DNA of 64,000 nt from Tenrec ecaudatus (GCF_050624435.1 NC_134542.1:108297677-108361676); one strand, 5' to 3'; positions 23,461 through 35,727 are shown, counted from the first letter of the stretch. Numbers and translations: made by a program. Notes: generated from the letters alone by a model not told the origin.

Positions 23461-25600
23461 TCAAGTATTTTGGGAAACTAGATTTGGAAACTCAGTGTAA
23501 TAAATCTGTCTTAAAATATATTATACTTATTTTAATATTTACTACCTATTAAATGATGAATTTAGACATATTAGATTAAATAAAACACATTATTAAATGA
23601 ATTTAAATCATTTATCTTCATGTGGGTAGTAAAACAACTAAATTACACACAGAGTTTTTATTATATTGCTAATGGTGATACTGTTCTCCATTTCAATGGT
23701 TTTGAACTCTGTACTAGTGAAGTGAAAATTGTCTCCTCTGACAATCTTTAAAATATTAAATGTATAAGAATAAATCTATACATTGATCATGTACTTCAAG
23801 TGCTTAAACCCTAGCTAAAATTTTCTTTTTTCAAAATAGTGACTTTTATGTGGAATGTTTCATTTTGATTTTTTGGAATGTTTCTTTTCCAATTTTTTTC
23901 TGGAATCAAAGATTTGAAAACTCAATATGGATATTCACTTGAAGCATGTAAATATTCCCAGGAATTATTTTTACATATATAGTAGACTTATTCCAGGTTA
24001 AGGAATATATTTTATGAAGCATTTTTCTTATATATTTAAAGACACAGATAAAGAGGCTTTAAAAGTTTGTTGAAATTTTTCATTATGTTTTCATTCAATT
24101 TGCTTTAAAAAATTTTTATAGTGTGTGTGTGTGTGTGTGTGTGTTTGTGTGTGGTGTCTACAAAACAAATAGCTCCAGGTTGTTCAGGCTAATCACGTAC
24201 CATATACTCTGCATTTGTGTGTGTTCACTTAAGAATGTTATGAAAACTTTCAAAAGGTAAGTATGAAAAATAAGGTTGCGTATAATAGCTTAGTATTTTA
24301 GTTCCTTTGTCTAAGATTTCAAAATAAGGAGTGTATGTAATTATAATAATAGTCATCACAAAGTATGTTAAGAAGCTATATGGTATAAAAATAGTCACAT
24401 ATTTTTACTATTTTAACTCATTTTTGTTGGGGCTTATGTTAACTCTTAAGACACTTGAAAATTCATTCCTTTAAATTCTTTGCCATTGGTTTGCTCCTCT
24501 GTGTAGCCACCTGCAACATTAAGTTTGTCATTTTCTCACCATATTTCATTGGGAAGAATTGCTTCCCAGTCATAAGCCAACTCCAAAACTCAAGTTTTCT
24601 ATAATACAATTTTGCTTTATTTGCAAATGTACCTTAACTTTTATACGCTTAAAGTTTGTGCATTTTTTATTCTACAGAAAAGAAATTAATGTTAATTTAG
24701 TAATGACATTTACTCCTAATATTATTTGAGTAACCGTGCATTGCCCCATTAATATTCAACACTCTTCTTGTGTCTGTGTCTGTAATTTATAGTGACATCA
24801 TGCCCTGGTGTGGCTAACTCAACTTGACATGCCCTAACTCACCGTGTTCTTCATCTGGACCACCACTTACGCAGAGGTCACCCTGTCTATTTTGTCAATT
24901 GCTGATTCACACAGGGCAGTATGATTCCATTCTCCCTATGACCTAGTAGGACATCACTTCAGTCACTTTTCTCCAATTTTCAAATTGTGTACTTGATATC
25001 AATGACTTTTATACAATTTGGATATTACAGTATACCAATTACACCCACAGAAGGTTAACCTGACAATTTAGCCATGTTATAGTTGGTCTTATCTGTAATA
25101 TGAGTGATTGAATGCTTGAGTTGATTCAATCAGACATTGAAATTGTAAAAAGGATAAGACCATTCTTTTTCCATAAAATTGCACTGAATTTTAAGCCTTC
25201 CAAATTGACACCCCTTGAAAAGTGCCCTGCATGATGGATTTTCCTTTGTAGAGGTGCCAATTGTGACTTTGTCTGTTTAATTCTGCGAGGGAAGTAAAGT
25301 CGGTGAAAGAGGATAACATCCATTTGGCAATCACATTGAGTGATTTTTCAGTTCATTAAGCTTTTGATTTAAACCGTTCCAAATAAGACAAATGTGTTCT
25401 CCTTCTTCCAATATATAAAACATAATTACTTCAAATTACGTACTTGGTTATTTAGTACATAATTTAAGATTATGCAAAATGAATGAGCTATAAGTTTCAA
25501 ATTTCAATTGCTAACTTTAAGAGACTATCGTGGTTTTGATCTAGGGTCATATGATTATGCGCTTATGTATAAAAGAGCGTATATGTATGCATGCCTCTCA
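23461..25600. other. Unassigned AT-rich DNA with a (GT)n tract at 24121-24154
   Basis: About 2.1 kb with no assignable family. The (GT)n run, interrupted once by TT, is the only simple repeat. A slightly less AT-rich stretch at 24790-24980 has no coding or repeat signature I recognise. Confidence 0.5.
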
Positions 25601-25602
25601 CT

Positions 25603-25783
25603 CTAAATCTCACTGCCATCGAGTCAATGCTGACTCGTAGAGAGCCCCTGTGGACTCCTGAGACTCTCACTGTTTATGGGAGTAGAAAGACCAGGCTCTC
25701 TTCTGTATATCTTCTGGGGATTTCAAACTCCCAAACATGTGGATCGGAGGGAAATGCCTAACCGCTCCACTAGCATGCCCACT
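25603..25783 (-). mobile_element. AfroSINE, antisense (first of a pair)
   Basis: CTGCCATCGAGTCAATGCTG, GACTCGTAGAGAGCCCCTG, TGAGACTCTCACTGTTTATG, AAATGCCTAACCGCTCCAC. One of the better-preserved SINE tails, still reading CATCGAGTCAATGCTGACTC. Confidence 0.92.
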
Positions 25784-25813
25784 ACAGAAAAAAATCTTGC
25801 CTTCCTCCAATGA

Positions 25814-26015
25814 CAGTCAAACTCACTACCGTCAAGTAAGCTCTGACAATAGCAATCCGCAAGGACAGAACACAACTGCATTTTTGGGGTTCCAAGGCTG
25901 TAAATCTTATAGGACTAGAAAGCCCATCTTTCTCTTGCCAAGTAGCTGGTGGGTTAGTTTCCCTGATGTTGCAGTTAGAAGCCCACAGCATAACTCACTA
26001 TGCCACCAGGGCTCC
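25814..26015 (-). mobile_element. AfroSINE, antisense (second of a pair)
   Basis: AACTCACTACCGTCAAGTAAG, GGGTTCCAAGGCTGTAAATC, AAGTAGCTGGTGGGTTAG, ATGCCACCAGGGCTCC. It has the GGTTCCAAGGCTGTAAAT body rather than the TGAGACTGTAACTC form of its neighbour, so two SINE subfamilies sit side by side. Confidence 0.92.
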
Positions 26016-26529
26016 TTGACCTGCCTATAATCCCTGAGAATAGTACTTCCAAAACTAGGAAAATACTAGTCATTCAATTGCATTTCTTATGTTTAAGTTC
26101 TATAAAAATATCTCTGAAAAATAGGAATTCTTGTATAAAACTTTTTCTTGTGAAACATTATCTTTACATAAACACATTTATTATAAGGTGAGTTTTAATG
26201 CTGTGAACCACACCCAGCAACCACAGTAATAATAATATTTTCAAGTTCAGTGGCATCTGTATACACACAGTGACCCTTCCCTTATTCTAAAAATCTTAGG
26301 ATACAATGGGCAGGTCACTTTAATTAAGCAGCAGGAAAAACCCTAAATCTTAATCTACATTTTGTGGTTTCTGTGCCTGAAAGCACTTCTAGTTAAGCAC
26401 TTGGTTCCCTCGCTCACCTCCTTTAGGTGTTTTTTCAGGGAAGTCTTTTGTTCAGGAAAGCCCAGGACCCCTACCAGTACCTTGCACATGCAGGTAGGAA
26501 TTCCACAGGAATCACGATCTTCAATAGTA
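26016..26529. other. Unassigned interval
   Basis: No feature supported. Confidence 0.4.
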
Positions 26530-27245
26530 GGTGCACAGATGTGAATAATAGCTATATTGATTGGATTTCATTGAAGTCAAATAGATATCCTATGACAGAA
26601 GGCTTTGTACTCCTTGATTGATCTTGCAACGTTCTTCTTGACAATAAGGGTCACGCCATTCCTCTTGATTGTCTTAGTCCCAGCAGTAACCCATGTAGGT
26701 TTTCTGACTCAAAATGCCAATACCAATCCCTTTCCATTCACTGATGCCTTATGTGTTCCATTTCATTTTCGACGACTTCCAATTTCCCTAGATTCATACT
26801 GCACACATTGCAAGTTCTGAGCTTGTCGTTGTTTGCAGTTGTTTCTCCTTACTTTGAGGCACGCCCCATCAGCAAAGGAAGGCCCCAGAGACTCCACTTC
26901 CACGGTTCACCAGACTCACCTCACCACGGTAGACGCCACTCTGAGTTGACACCTTCTCCTCAGTCACATTTCGAGTGCCTTCTGCCTGGAGGAAACCCAT
27001 CCTCTGGCACAGTCTCTGATGATGTTCGCTTCACTCATTAGGCCTTGCGTTTCTGACAATGTTCTGAAGTTATGGGTAAGGATTTCAGCAGCTCCCTCCT
27101 CCCAAGTAAGGAGCTGAGGACTGTTCTCTGTTCTTAATCTGGAAGCTCTGCTGAAAATTGCTCATTTTGGGTGACCCTGCTGTCCTTTGATAACAGCTTC
27201 CAGCCTCACCGCAACACAACACACGAGCCACCCCAGTTAGACAAA
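26530..27245 (-). mobile_element. RTE/BovB-like LINE 5' region, antisense
   Basis: Endonuclease-region half of the RTE. TGTGAATAATAGCTATATTG, GTTCTTCTTGACAATAAGGG, CCAATACCAATCCCTTTCC, CATTTCATTTTCGACGACTTCC, CACCCATCAGCAAAGG-like text near 26866, TTTCGAGTGCCTTCTGCC, GGGTGACCCTGCTGTCC, then TTAGACAAACTGACAGACAAG, which marks the element's 5' end. Minus-strand coding frames are broken. Confidence 0.85.
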
Positions 27246-27354
27246 CTGACAGACAAGTGGTATCTTATCAAAGTAGTAATTGAAAAAATCTATTTAAAGA
27301 AAAGACCTTTTAAATCAGTTTAAATTTTATTTTAATTAAAGACTCATGGGACAA

Positions 27355-27847
27355 CAAGGTAGTGAATTGTGCCAACTTGGCTGATAAACACATGTGGGGT
27401 TAATTGAAAGGGCAGAGGGATAAATGGCTCAGTGAGCCTTGCCTTTCTAGTTCTCAGGTGTCTTCCTTTGTGATGGTTGGACCAGGGTGTAGCTGCCTTA
27501 GCCAGTTCCCTGCTTCAGCTGGCAAGGCTCACTGCCTGCAAAATATCCCCAAGGAGAAGCCACATGGACCTACCCCGATGCAGCCCTGGGTGCTGGAGCA
27601 GCCATGTGGAGACCCCTGCCAGTGCTGAGATGCTTACACACTCACTGACATGTCTTTCCTTCTGCATTTGGCATCATTGCCTCTGTTTTGCGAGATGGAG
27701 GAGGACTCTGTGGGTTGGTGTTGCACATGTGGGTTAATGTTGCACTTGTGGGCTTGGGCAGCACTGGATGAGCACTGAACCTTTATATACAACTCTTATA
27801 CATGAGTTTCTGTGGATTTGTTTCGCTAATGCACTCAGATTAACACA
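27355..27847 (-). mobile_element. Solo LTR, MaLR-like family (copy C)
   Basis: Antisense LTR closely matching copies A and D: TGTGCCAACTTGGCTGATAA, ATAAATGGCTCAGTGAGCC, GCACTGGATGAGCACTG, CATGAGTTTCTGTGGATTTG. Its right end is ATTAACACA. GACAA at 27350-27354 and 27848-27852 is a candidate 5-bp duplication, though the left terminus is eroded and does not show TG. Confidence 0.85.
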
Positions 27848-28736
27848 GACAAGTAGCTCCTCTGTTACAGCGGTTTATATATGTTTTTATAGAATAAAAT
27901 AGACACCAAGTAGCCAACGTTTATAATAGCACTAAAAGCTTACTTAACTGTAGCCCATGAACAAGGAATCAAAATACCTTATATTTGCATTGAGATTGTA
28001 ATATATCTTTATATGCACTGTGTTCTTTGGTAGGTTTATTCAGAGGAATTATAGAATTTTCAAAAGAAAAAAGTACTAAAATATTGTATGTAAAATTTGA
28101 GCACGGCACCCTTATCATAGTCTATAACTATAGTAACATTTTAAAATATTTCCTCAAAATTTAGCAATCTTCTATGTTCAAAATCTTAGTAAATTAATAT
28201 TTACTAGTACATATTAAATAAAAACTAATATTTACCAATTAACTTTTTTATTGAGCACACATTAGATATAACATTTTATTTTCTTTAACACTTTTTTAAG
28301 AAATGCCATTATTTTTAGAATTTGGCACAGCTCCTGTGTGTGCACCTGTATGTTTTACATCATGAAAGATAGAGAACTCTAAAAAATAGATGTTTGACTC
28401 TAAATTCCTTAGAGTGCTCATAGTAAGCAACCTGCAGACTGCTATGCACTTTTCTTATAATTTTCGTATCAGGATTATCTTAATTAATGTAAAATATAGA
28501 GAAGCATTTTCCCCCAGTCTAACCACAAAGACTTGCCCCAATTAACTTGTCATAGGTATGTTTTTTATCATTCCTCTGGGGTATTTTTAAGTCATATCCT
28601 TGAACTTCCCTTAGGCCACTTCCAAATTTTTTGACACATTTTCAGATTTGAGGCTGTATCTTGAGACTCAATATACAGCTGGGTGATCTGAGTGAAGGGT
28701 GGTGTGGTACAGCAAACAAATGAACACAGAGATGCA

Positions 28737-28738
<2 letters not shown>
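27848..28738. other. Unassigned AT-rich interval
   Basis: No feature supported. Confidence 0.4.

Positions 28739-28767
<29 letters not shown>
28739..28767 (+). repeat. (TG)n microsatellite
   Basis: About fourteen TG units. Confidence 0.97.
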
Positions 28768-28770
<3 letters not shown>

Positions 28771-28989
28771 AAGTCATAGAAACATGATGGGCAAATATGT
28801 GGTTGTACATCAATCTTAGTACTTAGAAATAAAAGTCAGAATGAATTCAATTCTTCTGACGCTAAGGGATCTCTGTATGCACAGTGTGACATTTTTGAAG
28901 CACAAAGCAGGCTATGTGCTCTTACTCTTGAGCAATTCTCAATTTGCCAAAACATACAAGCACTCAAGGGGATTTAAAACAAAACAAAA

Positions 28990-29405
28990 CTTTAAAACAA
29001 GGGTCTTGTTGAAGAACAAATCAGATCAGGCTAATCTAATTCTCTGTGTGACAGAGAGGCAAGCCCTGCAGTTAAGAAAGAAGCAATAGCTATAAGATCT
29101 TTACTTTACTCAGGCTTTTAATTCAGTCTCATACGACATCAACGAGGAGGCAGCAAAGCAAAGTTGAAATCCTGCTATTAGATCATGGGTGCCCAAAGGC
29201 TTGGAAGGTCATATTCAAAGTGTAGTTATTAATGGTTCCACGCTGCCCTGAAGGATGGGGCTGGCTATCAAGGGATGCTTCGGAATGTTTCCCGGGTCCA
29301 TTACTATATGTGTCAGTGACTGGGAAAATGAAATAGATTCTTACTCCTTAAGTTGGTGGACAACATCAAATTGGGAAGGATCATTCTCCTTGGAGACTAA
29401 ACTTG
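28990..29405 (+). pseudogene. CR1/L3-type LINE reverse-transcriptase fossil
   Basis: Ancient non-LTR element of the CR1/L3 type in sense. Landmarks of its RT region appear in order: CTTGTTGAAGAACAAATCAG with GATCAGGCTAATCTAATTC, then (after loss of part) AGGCTTTTAATTCAGTCTC, TTCAAAGTGTAGTTATTAAT with GGTTCCACGCTGCCC, TATCAAGGGATGC, TCCGGGTCC-like text near 29292, GTCAGTGACTGGGAAAATG and GGACAACATCAAATTGGGAAG. The last corresponds to the catalytic ADD-motif region, decayed. Fragments of this kind are mammal-wide and pre-placental in age. Confidence 0.75.
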
Positions 29406-29789
29406 AAATTTTAAGTGGCCCTCTTAAGATGAGAAGCAGTTCATGAAAACACAATCGACCGCAAGTCTGCCCCCTAGGAACAAATATAGGAAGAGTGGTA
29501 AAAATCCTTGGGCCCTTTGTTAGAAAATCATTATGGAAGTGACTATATTTTGAAAGCTCATAAAGAAGCGAATTAGGAAACACTGAACGTGAAGAAGAGG
29601 AGGATACGGAATGTGTGGCTAACGGCCTCCGCGAACAACTGACCTCCTTTGCAGGGGGACTAGAAGAAAGGGATTCTGCTGTTCTTACTGACGGTGTAGA
29701 TGAAAGATTGTGTAGAAGAAACTGAAGAAAAGGAGGAAAATACAGAAGCAGATTTAGAATTCTCACAGAGTGCAGGCTTTCTGGAACCA
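29406..29789. other. Purine-rich interval, 180-codon open frame on the minus strand
   Basis: The longest open frame of the window (29341-29883, minus) crosses this stretch. Its product is Ser/Leu-rich because the plus strand is purine-rich (GAAGAAGAGGAGGATACGG), and it overlaps the CR1 fossil in antisense. No domain is recognised, so it is not called a gene. Identity of the underlying DNA is unknown. Confidence 0.45.
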
Positions 29790-30132
29790 TGGAGGGCAGG
29801 CGAATCTCTAACACTCTTACCCAGAGGTAATCTTTAAACCTTAAATTGAAACTATCTCCTGAAGTCTTCTGGAAACTGCACAATATTGTTTAGCTGAACT
29901 TGTTACAAACGCCTGCCTTGAGCATAATGATCTTTAAAGAACTCTCAATCGTATGAAATCAAATTGAGAACAGCAACTTGAGAGATTAGACAGGAACTTC
30001 TGGGAGCAATGAGGAGCAACTCAGAACAGAGGTGAAATTGGTCGTACAACTTTAAATGTGTAAACAAAGTCACCGATTTGTCCCCTAGAAACTATTCTAA
30101 TTAATGTGTGTTTTGCTATGGGTACACTCATC
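29790..30132 (+). mobile_element. Afrotherian LINE 3' end, family shared with 54.2-54.8 kb
   Basis: GAGGTAATCTTTAAACCTTA, TTGAAACTATCTCCTGAAGT, AATATTGTTTAGCTGAACTT, GAGAGATTAGACAGGAAC, then ATGTGTGTTTTGCTATGGG. It aligns by eye with GGAACTATCTTTAAATCTGG, TAGTTTAATGCAAGC and the TGTGTATATT-type end at 54.3-54.8 kb. Likely the 3'UTR of an old LINE; it ends where the RTE target duplication begins. Confidence 0.55.
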
Positions 30133-30619
30133 AAGGCGCGAAGAACATTTGTTGCCATTGTTACTAAGTGCCATCATGGCAATGCTCTGGGTCATGGTTG
30201 TTCCTAATGTTGAGCCCATTGTTGCAGCCACTCTCTCCCTTTGTCACTGAACCCCTCATTAGCACAAATGATGTCCTCTTCCAGGGGAGGTCTCTCTCAT
30301 AATGACATGGCTGAAATACTTGAGATGACGGCTCCCACCCTCAGATCTGAAGGGCATTTTAGATGTAATTCCACTTGGGCAGATTTCTTTGTTGGTTTGC
30401 TGTCTTCCAGTCCATGGTACTTTCCACATTTTTCACCGCCACCATCATTCAAGCGCATCCATGCTTGTTCGATCGTCCTTAGTCATGGTCCAGCTTCCTC
30501 GTGCCTTGAATCAAGTGCACCTTAGTCTTTAAAGTAACATCTTCGCTCTTTTACATATTAAATTGGTCTGGTTTTTATGACAAATAGAATAAAAAATAAA
30601 CAAAAAACAAAGGCTCAGT

Positions 30620-32698
30620 AAGTCCTCTCAGTTACATTGCCCTTGATCAAGCCTTACCAGGCCTCCTACACCCTCCTCGCCATCGATTTTAGATCACTTG
30701 TTCTGCTGTCCCTGGGTTTGCTAACACCCACTTCCTTTCCCCTGCTTCCCCCTCTCCCATGTCCCCTGGAACTATCAGTCCCATTGTTTTCTCCTCCGGA
30801 TTGTTTACCCTGCCTATCTTATCTAGATAGAAAGGTAGAAGCAACAATATGCACAAAAAACAGGACAGAGCCAAACAAAGCAACAAAAGAAAACAACAAC
30901 AACAAAAACCAATGACAAAAGAAAGAAAAGCCTGTAAAGAGTTTAAGGTCTATTTGTTGACCTTTAGGAATGTTTTCCAGTTGTGTTTGATGGGGTGCAC
31001 CACAGTCTATTTTTGGTATTACTTGGGGACTTCGTTGCTCTGCTCCCCTTGCTGTTTGGTTGCATACCCTTAGTGTTTTGCTTCAGGGTGGTGGGGTCAA
31101 ATTGGGCACATTTCCTGCACTCTGTCTTCAGTGTTGTCCCCCATAGAGCTATGGGTCAGTGAGGGACGTAGTGTCATGTAGTGGGACCGACCTTATAGTC
31201 TTCTCTGTGTATTGGCTGCTCTGAGCAGGAATATCATCCTAAGGCTTTGGTGGGCCAGAATGTGCTCCACTCTCTCTCCCTCCACCTTCATTTGCTCCCG
31301 TGTGCTCTGATATGACAGGTCCCTCTCCCTGAGCTGTAGTTTTAGTACTGTCCAATGAAGTGAATTCTTTTTTGGGTGAGGGAGGGCTGTCCATGTATTT
31401 GGGATTGGGGCCAGCCCCTCAGACTTCTCTATTGGAATTACTTAAACCCAAATGAAGGCTGACCATGACAGTGGGACAAGAGGAAAGTAAAGGGAAATAG
31501 AGGAAATAGCTAGGATGCAAAGGGCATTTATAGAGGTCTAAATACAGGCATGTACATATGTAAATATATTTATATATGATGGTAGGAAAATAGATCTATA
31601 TACATATATTCATAGGCTTACTATTACACTAGCAGATTGACATTTGGCCTCTACTCGAGTACTCCCCCAATGCAAGAACACTTGTTGTATTAACCTGGCA
31701 TTCCAGGATGCTCACCTTCCGGACACAATCACTGAAGACAAATTGGGTGTATAAGAAAATGTAGTGAAGAAAGCTGATGGTGCCCAGCTATCAAAAGATA
31801 TAGCATCTGGGTCTTAAAATCTTGAAGATAAACAAACAAGCGGCCATCTAGCTGAGAAGCAACAATGCCCACAGGAAAGAAGCACACCAGCCTGTGTGAT
31901 CATGAGGAGTTAATGGGATCAGGTATCAGGCATCAAAGACCCAGAACAAAAAAAAATCATATCAATATGAATGAGGGGGAGTCCAGAGTAGAGACCCAAA
32001 GTCTATATGTAGATAATTGAAAATCCCCTTTCAGAAGGGTTGTGGGGAGGAGATGAGCCAGTCAGGGTGCAGGGGAGCAATGATGAAACATACAACTTTC
32101 CTCTAGTTCTTTAATGCTTTCTGTGCTTCCCCTCCCCCACACTATCATGACCCCAATTCTACCTTATAAATCTTGATAGACCAGAGCCTGTACCCAGGTA
32201 CAGATAAGAACTGGAAACACAGGGAATCCAGGACAGATAAACCACTCAGGACCAATAATGAGAGTAGCGATACCAGGAGGGTAAGGAGAAGATGGGGGAA
32301 GAAGGGGGGAACTGATCACAATGACCTACGTATAACCCACTCCCAGGGGGATGGACAACAGAAATGTGGGTGAAGGGAGACGTCGGTTAGTGTAAGAGAT
32401 GAAAAATAATAATAATTTATAAATTATCAAGGGTACGTTCGGGAGGGAGGGTGGGGGAGGGAGAGGGAAAATAAGGAGCTGATACTAAGGGCTCAAGAAG
32501 AAAGAAAATGCTTTGAGAATCATAGTGGCAACAAATGTACTAATGTGCTTGACACAATGGATGGATGGATGGATGGATGGATGGATGGATGGATGGATGG
32601 ATGGATGGATGGATGGATGGATAGATGGATGGATGGATTGTGATAAGAGTTTGTATTAACCCCCAATAAAATGATTTAAAAACTAAAAATAATAAAAG
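30620..32698 (+). mobile_element. CTC element with 5' inversion, 2.1 kb, 12-bp duplication
   Basis: 30620-31433 is antisense (TTGATCAAGCCTTACCAGGC, TGGGTCAGTGAGGGACG) and 31434-32698 is sense (AACCCAAATGAAGGCTGACC, GACAGTGGGACAAGAGG, TCTGGGTCTTAAAATC, AGGGAATCCAGGACAG) ending CCCCCAATAAAATGATTTAA. The join brings together points that are adjacent in the intact family order (compare 4130-4160). CAAAGGCTCAGT is duplicated perfectly at 30608-30619 and 32699-32710, proving a single insertion event. A long ATGG microsatellite lies in its 3' end. Confidence 0.92.
32557..32638 (+). repeat. (ATGG)n microsatellite inside the CTC element
   Basis: About twenty ATGG units with one ATAG variant, at the position where other copies have only ATGAATGTATGTGTGGATT (16836) or its complement. 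Confidence 0.97.
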
Positions 32699-34577
32699 CA
32701 AAGGCTCAGTGCTATTGTGTCGATGCTCGTTTACCAGAATGTAACTGTATGGGAGTAGACAGCCTTATCTTTCAAGGCTCATCTTTCTCAGACCGATGAC
32801 TAGTGGTTTTGAACTGCTGACTCTTTGGGTTAGCAATCTAAGGCAGATCCATTACACCACTAGGGCACCACCAAATAGATTAGGAGATTTGATTTCTTGA
32901 TTGCTTCTTTCATGAGAGTTGATTATGGCTGCAAGTACAATAAAATCCCTGACGCTGTCAATATTTCCTCCATTTATCATGTTGTGCATTGGTCCAATTG
33001 TGAAGACATTTGTTTATTTACATTGAGTTGTAGTTTATACTGAAGGTTGCATTCCACTCTCCATCGGCAAGTGCCTGGTGACCTCCTCATTTTCAGCAAG
33101 AAGGACTGTGCATTTGCATATTACAGATTCTTAATATGCCTTCCTCCACTCGTGATGGCATATTATTCTTCACACAATGCAGCTTCTCAAAACAGTTCCT
33201 CAGCATGCAGATTGAATCAGAAGGGTGAAAGGATACAGCCCTGACACGGTTCCTGATTGTAAATCATACATTTCATCCCTGCGTTTGATTTTAATGACTG
33301 CCTCATTATCTATATACTGGGTCTTCATGAGCAGAACTAAATGTTCTGAAATCCCAGCTCTTTGCAATGTTATTCAGAGTTTGTTATTATCTACACAGTA
33401 TAATGCCTTCTTTGCATTGTCTATAAAACACAAGTGAAGCCAACACCTTTCTGTTATTCCCCTCCTCTTAGCCAGGATTTATCTGATATCAGCAGTCATA
33501 TCTTATTCTAAATGCTCTTCAGAATATGGGTTGAATTTCTCACAGCTGTCTATTGATATACTACAGCAACCATTTTTGAAGTATCTTCAGCATTAATTTA
33601 CTTGAATTGGTATTAGTTATATTTTTCAATATTTTCACATTCTATGTTGTCACCTTTCCTTGGAATGGGAAAAATATAAATCAATCCCAGTGGATTGGCC
33701 ATGTAGCTGTCGTCCAAAGAACAGGGAGTGTGTCCAGTGCTTCACCAGCTTATGGAGACATTTCAATCAGTACTCCATAAATTCCCGCAGCCTGGTCTTT
33801 TTGCTAAAACCTTCATTGCAGCTTCTATATATTTTTTTCAAGACCATTAAAAAAATTCAAATGTAACCTCTTGAAATAGTTTGTCAACCTTTTTTTTTGT
33901 AAAGTCATTCTGAGCATTTTTTCCATCTTCTTCTGATGCTTCCTGCATCATTCAATATTTTTCCCATAGAAACCTTCAACATTGCAACTCAAAACTTGCT
34001 ATCTTTCTGTCAGTTCTTTCAGCTGAGAGTGTGCTTATCTTTCAGTTTTCTGATTTCAGGTCCTTGCACATATCGTTATAATGCTTTCTTTTTTCTTCTC
34101 AAGCTGCATTAGAACATTTTCTGTTCAACTCTTTTATTTCATTTCACTGATTTATTTGATCTACTCTATTTTGAAGAGCAAATTCCAGAGTCTCTTCTGA
34201 TAACTCCTTCTCCTCTGTCCTTTAAATTATGTTTTCCTTCATGTACGATGTTCTTCATGCCATTTCAGAATTCACCTGATCGTTAGTGTTCGATGGATCA
34301 CGTCTGCTCTTGAGATGATCTATTAATTGTGGTGAGGCACACTCAGTGTGGTAGTTGGACTTGTTTCATAGCCTTCTTTAAGTTTCCCTCAGTTTCATCC
34401 CAGATTACTATCCCTCACTTTCATCCCCAAATTACTATTAGTAATCGGTGTTCAGAGCCACAGCCAGTCCCTGGCCTTGTTTTGACAGATAATACTGAGC
34501 TTCTCCCTAGTCTCATCCCACATATTTGGCTATTTTATCCATGTGTATTCTACCATGTCAGGTCCACATGCATAGAG

Positions 34578-35146
34578 TGATAGGTTTTATGTGAGCTTGT
34601 GTAGATCGGCAATCTCCCATGATATGATCTAACATAATATGGTCAACTTCAAGATGGAATCTTCTGTAAAACAACCAAACAGTTCATCTGGCCGGTCCTG
34701 ATATTATTGAGGGAGGTTTCAGTCAGGGTGTGCCTGACTCTAAATATTGATGTAGCTTCTCTACTCTTAATATAGAAGCTTGCTGACTCCTGTGGCTGCA
34801 TCTGGATCCTGCATCTGGTTGGTTCAACTCCCATTATATTGCCTCTACATCCTAGGAACAACCAGCAGATTGCCATTTTTGGATTCATTCTGCCTATCTC
34901 AGATTCATTTAGCTCAGCACTCATCAGCCTGGGTCTTCCTGCTTCATCTGGCTGCCTGTTCATCAGCTCCTGCAGCTACAGGCGTTAGAAGCTTTAACTT
35001 ACATCTGAGCCATGGAATTGACCCAGATTAAATTTATCTACCTCTACGACTGTGCAAGCCTTTTCTTGACATGTCTCTTTCTATATAAGAGATAGCATGT
35101 AAGAGTCTCTGGTTGTGCTCCTCTGGAGAGCGCCGTCTAACTAACA
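34578..35146 (-). mobile_element. Solo LTR, second MaLR/MLT1-like type, inside RTE
   Basis: 569-bp antisense LTR with TG...CA ends; in its own sense it begins TGTTAGTTAGACGGCGCTCT, like MLT1-type starts (TAGTTAG...CTCTAGAG). The body differs from LTR copies A-F (AGGGAGGTTTCAGTCAGGG, CTGGATCCTGCATCTGGTTGG, CTCATCAGCCTGGGTCTTC). TAGAG (34573-34577) and TAGTG (35147-35151) are its 5-bp duplication with one change. RTE sequence resumes directly on the right. Confidence 0.82.
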
Positions 35147-35727
35147 TAGTGATCTTTTTATTTGGTTGAAAAATGTATTTAGAATGAAATTGTAGGCCTT
35201 GAAACGTTCTATCATACTCTTCCCAGCATTGTTTCTATCACCAAGACCATTTTCCCAACTACTGATTCATCTCATTCCCCCCCAAAATTTACATTCTAGT
35301 CACCAAAAATTATAAATGCATCTTGATTGCATGTTTGATTAACTTTAGACTGAAAAAGTTGATAGAATTCTTCAGTATTTTTCATCATTGGTCCTAGTGG
35401 TTGGTGTTTAAATATGAATTTTTTAAACTGATCTGTTATTGAGGTATGTAGATTTTATCCTATCACAAATAGCATTGTACCTAAAGATAGATATTGAAAC
35501 ATTCTTTTTGATGCTGAATGTTCTTTGGGAATTTGCCAATCCTGAAACAGTAAACGATAGGATGGTCTGATTCAAAATGGGCAAAACCAGTCCTTTTCAG
35601 CCCACCAATGCCTCAAATATTGATTTCTATAGATTCTGTTACATTCTGGATGGCTTGCAATTTTCCTAAAATTCACACTGTGTACACTCCACAGTTCAAT
35701 AGATGTGTGCAGTTCTTTATTTTTATT

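Larger units (their letters stand above)
30591..32871 (-). mobile_element. AfroSINE inside RTE, itself split by a CTC element
   Basis: Two pieces: the A-rich tail complement at 30591-30619 and the body/head at 32711-32871 (GCTATTGTGTCGATGCTCG, GTAACTGTATGGGAGTAGAC, GGTTTTGAACTGCTGACTC, TTACACCACTAGGGCACC). CAAATAGAAT (30581-30590) and CAAATAGATT (32872-32881) are its target duplication, 9 of 10 matching. The RTE reads through on both sides. Confidence 0.9.

Noticed and set aside
29341..29883. 180-codon open frame on the minus strand, the longest in the window
   Set aside because: It runs antisense to a CR1/L3 relic and a purine-rich stretch; its Ser/Leu/Phe bias follows from that composition and no domain is visible.
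32557..32638. CRISPR-like regular repeat array
   Set aside because: Simple tetranucleotide repeat in a mammalian transposon; no spacers.
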